From Physcomitrium patens (taxonomy: Eukaryota; Streptophyta; Bryopsida; Funariales; Funariaceae): DNA of 64,000 nt. The stretch covers positions 14,286,182-14,350,181 of the forward strand of contig NC_037272.1 in the NCBI RefSeq assembly GCF_000002425.4. The letters are read 5' to 3'. This document shows positions 58,569 to 64,000 of this stretch, in pieces. Each line of letters begins with the position of its first letter. The stretch's first letter is position 1. The notes beneath the pieces were generated by a model. The model did no database searches and was not told where the DNA came from. It was given only the letters and a program-made list of their open reading frames with translations. The translations under genes were made by a program, and so were the position numbers.

Positions 58569-59902
58569 TTGAGAAAATTAATGCTTATGATGCATCAACT
58601 CAATTTACCACTACAAGAAAGAATAAGAATGACAAAAAATAGAGATATAGAGATGATTAGAGTTGCTTCAACATCTACACCAAATCATATTTCTTCTCCT
58701 ATAGTAGAACATCATTCAAGCACTAGAAAACCAAAAATTGCCTTAGTTAAGAAGTTTGATGGTACAAAATCAAAATTTCAGTGATTTATTAATTAAGTAC
58801 AATTGGCAATTGAACTTCAATTCTAAAGCTATCCAATTCGAAGATCAAAAGTCAAGTTTATTGAAATACTATTTTTTGATTCTATATTATTTTAGTTTTC
58901 ATCTTTTTTTAAACAACATGATCCAATATTAGATAATTTGAATTTTTTTTAAATAAAGTTTTGATCTACCTATGAAAAATATAATGTAATTTATGTTGCA
59001 ACAAACAAGATCTATATTTTGTAACAAAAAAATCAATTTGTAACATTGTATGTTTCATAATTTTGATAACTTGTGATTGATATTAACTGAGATGATGTTG
59101 CACTTGTTAGCTAATTTTTTTATAGATTACAATATGAAATAAAGAAATTATTGCTCAATTTAACTGATCTTCAAACATTGAATTAAGTAATTAATTTTGT
59201 TGTAAAATGTGACAATTGATTTTTTGAATTTTGATTTAAGAATTATATAAGTAGGCCTTAGCATTATTATAATTCAATAGTGATACCAACGTCTTCTAAA
59301 CACATACCTTCAAAAGTAGAAGATATGCAAATTGATGTGGTACATTTTAAACCTCTTGCTAAGCAAGAAAAGACTCCTTGTCATCAAGAAGGATTGTGTT
59401 TATATTATGGAGAATCAAAGTAAACTACTCAATATTATTCAAAGAAACAATACAATCATAAAATAAAAAATATAATTATTAAAGAAGACAATATATCAAA
59501 AAATGAGTTTGTCCAACTACAATAGGAATCATGCACCCAAAACCTTGTATAATACCTAATGAAGGTTCAATTTTTTCCTCAAAACCCCTCTCTTTGTTTT
59601 ACAATAGATATTAATTTAGGACCTAAACATCGCAAAGTCTTTGCTTTGCTAGATTCAAGAGCCTCAACTTATTTTTTAGATGAAAAATTTATTAATAAAG
59701 AAAATTAAATTTGTTCATGTAATAATCATAGGTAGTTATTTGTTGTCATTTGAAGATATTATTCATGAAACATTTCTTCTGAAAGAAGTAACTAATGGTC
59801 ATAGTAGTAATGTAATATTTAATATGATTGGATTTCTTTTCAATCCAATTATTTTAGGTTTATCATAGTTAAAAAATCATAATTCCTAAATAGATTGGAT
59901 TT
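58569..59902 (+). pseudogene. Outer gypsy gag-protease remnant
   Basis: Gag reads PKIALVKKFDGTKSKF near 58728, a typical retrotransposon-gag N-terminal motif. The zinc knuckle near 59394 survives as LCLYYGESK with two cysteines turned to Tyr. The protease motif near 59647 reads LLDSRAST. The protease tail (GFLFNPIILGLS) runs to the insertion point of the inner element. Confidence 0.75.
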
Positions 59903-59907
59903 CTTAT
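59903..59907. repeat. Left target-site duplication of the inner element (CTTAT)
   Basis: CTTAT immediately before the inner element's LTR. Identical to 63496-63500. Confidence 0.85.
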
Positions 59908-60438
59908 TGTAATAAGATATAGATAAGATATTTGTATTAATGACATGTAGAAATAGATAGTTGGAACCATGCTTGAAAAGTTATGGAAGTTTTTAGAATT
60001 GGCACTAGATTAGTGGACCATGTAAGATCCATTGTAGAACATTCTAGAAAGAGCTTAGGGTTGTTATCTAGATAGGGCCTATGATAGAATCTTCTAAAAG
60101 GAATTTAAAATGATTATTTAAAAAAGACCTATCATCTAGAAATATTTTAGAAAGTCCAAGGTGGTAGAATAAAATATAAATAGGAATAACGAGGGCCTTC
60201 TAGGTACCTAGTTAGGTATAGCTTTGAACCTTCTCTCTTAATAAAGTTTGGTTTTGCATCATCCTATTTAATTATGTTTTGTTCTATTTCCATTTACATA
60301 GTTTTATCTTTTGTATCCTATTTTTTTAAACTTTGTTTAGTTTTATTTTGGTCTATTTTTTCCTACTTTGTGATGAGGTTTTATGCGGCTCTGGATTAGA
60401 AGAGTCTTAGACTCTCAAAATAGACTGGTCCTATTTCA
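59908..60438 (+). repeat. 5' LTR of the inner element
   Basis: 531 bp from TGTAATAAG to CTATTTCA. Its last ~247 bp match 63264-63495. Primer-binding site TGGTATGAGAGT follows at 60440-60451. Confidence 0.83.
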
Positions 60439-60629
60439 TTGGTATGAGAGTAAGTATTAGACTATTCTTTGGTAGTATATAGATAGCCATCATCTAGTTT
60501 GTGGTCAATTGTTGTGGTCACACTAGATACTATGTTAAGGCTATCACGACTTATTTCTAAAAAGTCAATTAGAAAGTGAGAAGGCATTATAATAGTGAAG
60601 TCCAGTAAGGAAAATACAACATAGGAGAT

Positions 60630-63263
60630 ATGGCAAAGCAATTCCAAATGGAGGTTCATATATAACATCTTTTAGGCCTAATGGCTACTTTACAAGGGCA
60701 AATAGAAGCTTCTATGACAAAGGAGTCATCATGTACTAGACTAAAATTGAGTAAGCCTAGTACATACTATAGGACTTCAAGACAAGAAGATATATGTTAA
60801 TATTTCTTTAACATGCAATAATACATCCAACTATCCAAGGCAAATATCAGTGAAGGAATTACGTATGAAGCAAACTATTTGAAAGATACGATAGCCATTT
60901 GGTGGCGACATCAAGTTCAAAGCTATGGAGTTCATGGTGGATTTTGTGATTGAGAGGAGTTTGAGATCGAGTTTAGGAATCAATTTTGGTCCATCAATAC
61001 AAAGAAGATAGTACACAATTAATTAGTAAATCTTATACAATTTAGATTAATACAAGATTATATTTTTTGATTCAAGTCCCTATATCTTTAAATTGGCCAT
61101 GTTTTTGAGGTAAAGATAATAGATCCATTTTTAAGAGATTTGAAACCTGAGATCGAACAAGAAGTGGAATTAAGAGATCCATAAATATTTGAAGAGTCAA
61201 TTAGGATTGCAGGGAAGGTCGATGCTATAGATTTTAGAAATTGTAAAGCACGACCTATAGTATGAAGTTCTATACTACTATTTAATACTATGGCACAAAA
61301 ACCAATGCCAATGGAGATTAATACCCTACAAGGATCATTGATACAACAAAGACAACAAATATTGGTACAAAAGAGATTATGTTCCTATTGTCAGGAGTCA
61401 GGCCATGTAATTGGAGATTGTCTAAAACTTCAAAATTCAATTACTAACAAAACAAGGCACATTATAGTATCAAAACTCACTAAGTGAATAATGAAATAGA
61501 GTAGAAAAATGAAGCTCCCTAGTAAAGGCACCAAAGACTAATATTGGGCATAACTATTGTCTCTTAGAGACAAATGGCATGGCCTCAAGCAACTATAAAA
61601 AAAGTTAACTGGTGCATCTAATGGGACTAATAAGAGGATAGCCATGTAGAGTGCTTGTAGATTATGGCTCTATGAAAAATTGCATCTTAATTGAAATTGT
61701 CGATGGACTTGGGATTAAAATTAATGTAATCAAGGGAGAGAGTATATATCTTACAAATGATTGAGAGAACATATTAAGTGAGATATGTAAAGAAAAAACC
61801 TTGAGGTTGATTGACACATACGTCCTAAGAAAAAAGTTTAAGATAAAAAAGCTAAGATATGATATTATCCTTGATATGCCATTGTTGAAGGTAAAAAATT
61901 AGCAAATTGATTGAATAGCAACGACAATCTCTTTCAAAGATGGTGGATATAAGGTGGCTCTTTGTACCTTTACATCAGGTGAAGAGGGAAAATAATCTAC
62001 AACTAAAGACTCATCTGTAGGAATGTCCTTTAAATATATATATATATATATATATATAGCATAAGCAATCGGTGTATATGATGGTTCCAAATCTTGTATC
62101 AATGGTTGGAAAGACAGTCGAAAGAATAGAACGGGCAAAGAAGTTTATATAAAAATATTGAGATGTCTTCCCAACCAACCTACCTAGTGGCATGCTTCTT
62201 GATTGATGTGCCCCCTTTCAAATAGTATTATTGCTTGGAGCCAAACCAACAAGTTGGTCAATTTATTGTCTAGTATTAAATAAACTTAAAGAGATGCAAA
62301 AAAATGTTGGATGAATTCTTGGAAAAAGGCCTCATTCAAGAATACACATCATTATAGAGAACACTTGTAGTCTTTGTACCGAAGAAAGATGGTAGTCTTC
62401 AGCTTTGCATTGACCAACGAGGCATCAATAAACAAACTATTAAAAATGCATTTCGACTTCTACTTGTGGATGATCTTCTTGATCAATTTTGAGGTGCTAT
62501 TATCTTTAGCAAATTAGATCTTTGGAGTGGATATTGGTAGATACCTATTGCAAGAGAGGATATTAAAAAGACATCATTTTTTATGTACTATGGATATTTT
62601 GAATGATTTGTTTTATCTTTCAGTCTCACCAATGCTCTAGCCTCTTTCATAGGTCATATGAATAGATTATTTTGGAACCTTTTGGATAAGTATGTAGTTG
62701 TTTTCATTGATGATATTCTTGTATATACTAAAATTTCTAAGGAGCATAAGCAATAGCTATGAGAAGTGCTATGCCAATTACAAGATAGTGGTTTCTATTG
62801 CAAGCAATCAAAATATGAACTTTGAAAGTCAAAAGTCACCTTTTTGGAGCATGTGGTGTCCTCTAAATATATGCATATAGAACAGAAGAAGGTGAAAGTA
62901 GTAGAAGATTGGCCAATCCTCGAGAATGCTTTTAAAGTTTATTCTTTTTAAGGCCTTGTTGGATATTATTGCTATTTAGTTTTGTGATTTGCACACATTG
63001 CTGCCTTATTAGCAAACCTATTGGAAAAAGGTGCCGCATTTGAATAGAAACTAGAGCAGTAAAGTACCTCTAATAAGTTAAAAGAAGCATTCAATATTGT
63101 TCAAATATTGCAATCATATGATTCCAATCTTCCTTGTATACTTGACATTGATGCTTCTGACTTTGCTATTGGAGTAGTCCTTCAACAAGACTTTAGTAAA
63201 GGCCTTCAACATGTAGCATATAAATTGCACAAGCTCAAAATGGTAGAGTACAATTACTCTGTC
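60630..63263 (+). pseudogene. Inner gypsy gag-pol remnant
   Basis: Gag begins near MAKQFQMEVHI. An intact CCHC knuckle, CSYCQESGHVIGDC, is at 61380-61421. The protease motif near 61651 reads VLVDYGS. RT shows VFVPKKDG near 62368, [15 protein letters not shown] near 62404 and FIDDILVYTK near 62701. RNase H starts with DIDASDFAIGVVLQQ near 63141 and ends at EYNYSVR, where the 3' LTR fragment is joined. Stops occur throughout. Confidence 0.82.
62034..62058. repeat. (TA)n microsatellite
   Basis: TA tract inside the inner gypsy element. Confidence 0.92.
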
Positions 63264-63495
63264 AGGGCTTTCTAGGCACTTGGTTAGGTATGGGTTTGGA
63301 CTTTTTTTCTTAATAAAATTTGGTTTTAGAACTTTTTGTTCAGTTATATTTTTTTCTATTTTTATTTACTCAATTTTGTCTTTTGTGTCCTATTCTATTT
63401 AGTTCTATTTAGTTTTGTTTTGATCTATTTTGCTTTATTTTATAGTTGTGGATTATAAAAGTCTTAGATTCTCAAAATAGATTGGTCATATTTCA
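63264..63495 (+). repeat. 3' LTR remnant of the inner element
   Basis: Matches 60192-60438 from AGGGC(C/T)TTCTAGG to the terminal CA; the first ~285 bp of the LTR are deleted. Confidence 0.82.
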
Positions 63496-63500
63496 CTTAT
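63496..63500. repeat. Right target-site duplication of the inner element (CTTAT)
   Basis: CTTAT immediately after the inner element; matches 59903-59907. Confidence 0.85.
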
Positions 63501-64000
63501 AATCTTAATTTTTCTAAAAGCATAATTAAGATTATACTTAATCAAGTAAAAAGACATAAGTCTAGTAAAATCAAACATGTATTTGTAAGTGTAAGAGCTT
63601 TCTTACATGTTGCAAAAGAAAGATCATCTTGTATCATTTATGCCACACTTATTTTTAATTTTGGAAAGACTTCAAATAGAATTTTTAGCCAATATTAAGA
63701 TTTTTAAGATATATTTGAGAAGAAGAATGTTGATACTTTTTTAAAGCATTGTCCTTATGACTACTCAATTGATCTTCAAGAAGAAGCTCAATTGCCATTT
63801 TGACCAATTTATAATTTATCATAGTATAAGTTGGCTGAGCTCAAAGAGTATATTGAAAAAAATCTTGCTAAAAACTTCATACACCATTCTAAATCTCTAA
63901 TAGGAGCTCCAATTTTATTTTTGAAGAAAAAAAATAGATCATTTTGGATATATGTGAATTATTGAAGATTCAATAAGATCACCATTAAAAATAAGTACTT
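63501..64000 (+). pseudogene. Outer gypsy reverse transcriptase remnant (resumes after the insertion)
   Basis: Resumes the outer element's pol: SIDLQEEAQLPF near 63769, LAELKEYIEKNLAKNFIHHS near 63835, then GAPILFLKKKN near 63905, a gypsy RT N terminus. Continues off the window. Confidence 0.75.

Larger units (their letters stand above)
59908..63495 (+). mobile_element. Inner Ty3/gypsy element nested in the outer one
   Basis: 3588 bp bounded by TG...CA and a perfect 5-bp CTTAT duplication. The 5' LTR is 59908-60438 (531 bp) and a 232-bp 3' LTR remnant is 63264-63495. Between them are gag, zinc knuckle, protease, RT and the start of RNase H; integrase, the rest of RNase H and most of the 3' LTR are missing. 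Confidence 0.87.
57773..64000 (+). mobile_element. Ty3/gypsy retrotransposon (outer), continues past the window
   Basis: Complete 5' LTR, primer-binding site, gag, zinc knuckle, protease, an interrupting second element (59908-63495), then reverse transcriptase running off the right edge. Protease-to-RT order without an intervening integrase is the gypsy arrangement. Heavily mutated with stops in every domain. Confidence 0.85.

Noticed and set aside
1-64000. CRISPR array, bacterial operons or phage genes
   Set aside because: All coding sequence is spliced and eukaryotic; the tandem repeats lack unique spacers of constant length.

Overview
The window reads as nuclear DNA of a moss or a close bryophyte relative. 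Six spliced protein-coding genes with GT-AG introns sit in islands of moderate GC. Between them lie very AT-rich stretches made mostly of decayed LTR retrotransposons. The moss assignment rests mainly on a broken bifunctional copalyl-diphosphate/kaurene synthase gene, whose exons match, as I remember it, the single CPS/KS of Physcomitrium (Physcomitrella) patens almost residue for residue at both ends. No species is claimed.

Layout, left to right. 1-5062 (minus): an epsin-type ENTH adaptor, twelve exons, 3' end cut by the window edge. 8455-11514 (plus): complete plastid dihydropyrimidine dehydrogenase, eight exons, 426 aa. 11.5-17.2 kb: AT-rich decayed sequence with an LTR scrap. 17238-21539 (minus): CPS/KS pseudogene with nine recognisable exons, ten in-frame stops and three frame disruptions. 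23818-26722 (plus): apyrase-like (GDA1/CD39) membrane protein whose apyrase-conserved regions are eroded. 27350-28175 (minus, convergent with it): plastid ClpS adaptor. 29.5-38.3 kb: a Ty1/copia element with diverged LTRs, a ~3.5 kb unexplained interior carrying minisatellites, and a solo gypsy LTR. 38910-41039 (plus): peroxisomal 2,4-dienoyl-CoA reductase ending in SKL. 41-48.2 kb: intergenic, with a diverged tandem duplication just upstream of the next gene. 48223-50093 (plus): LPR-type multicopper ferroxidase, 581 aa. 50.1-55.7 kb: AT-rich intergenic. 55694-56164 (minus): small secreted lipid-transfer protein. 56868-57223: Harbinger-like MITE. 57.6 kb to the end: nested Ty3/gypsy elements, one inserted into another with a perfect 5-bp target duplication.

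The genes do not form a pathway cluster. Their products act in clathrin trafficking, plastid pyrimidine catabolism, plastid proteolysis, peroxisomal beta-oxidation, apoplastic iron/phosphate sensing and cuticle or lipid transport. The most informative features are the recently broken diterpene synthase, the apyrase-like protein predicted to be catalytically impaired, and the datable layers of nested retroelements. Exon boundaries were placed by eye from splice signals, reading-frame continuity and remembered family sequences. No alignment or database search was run.
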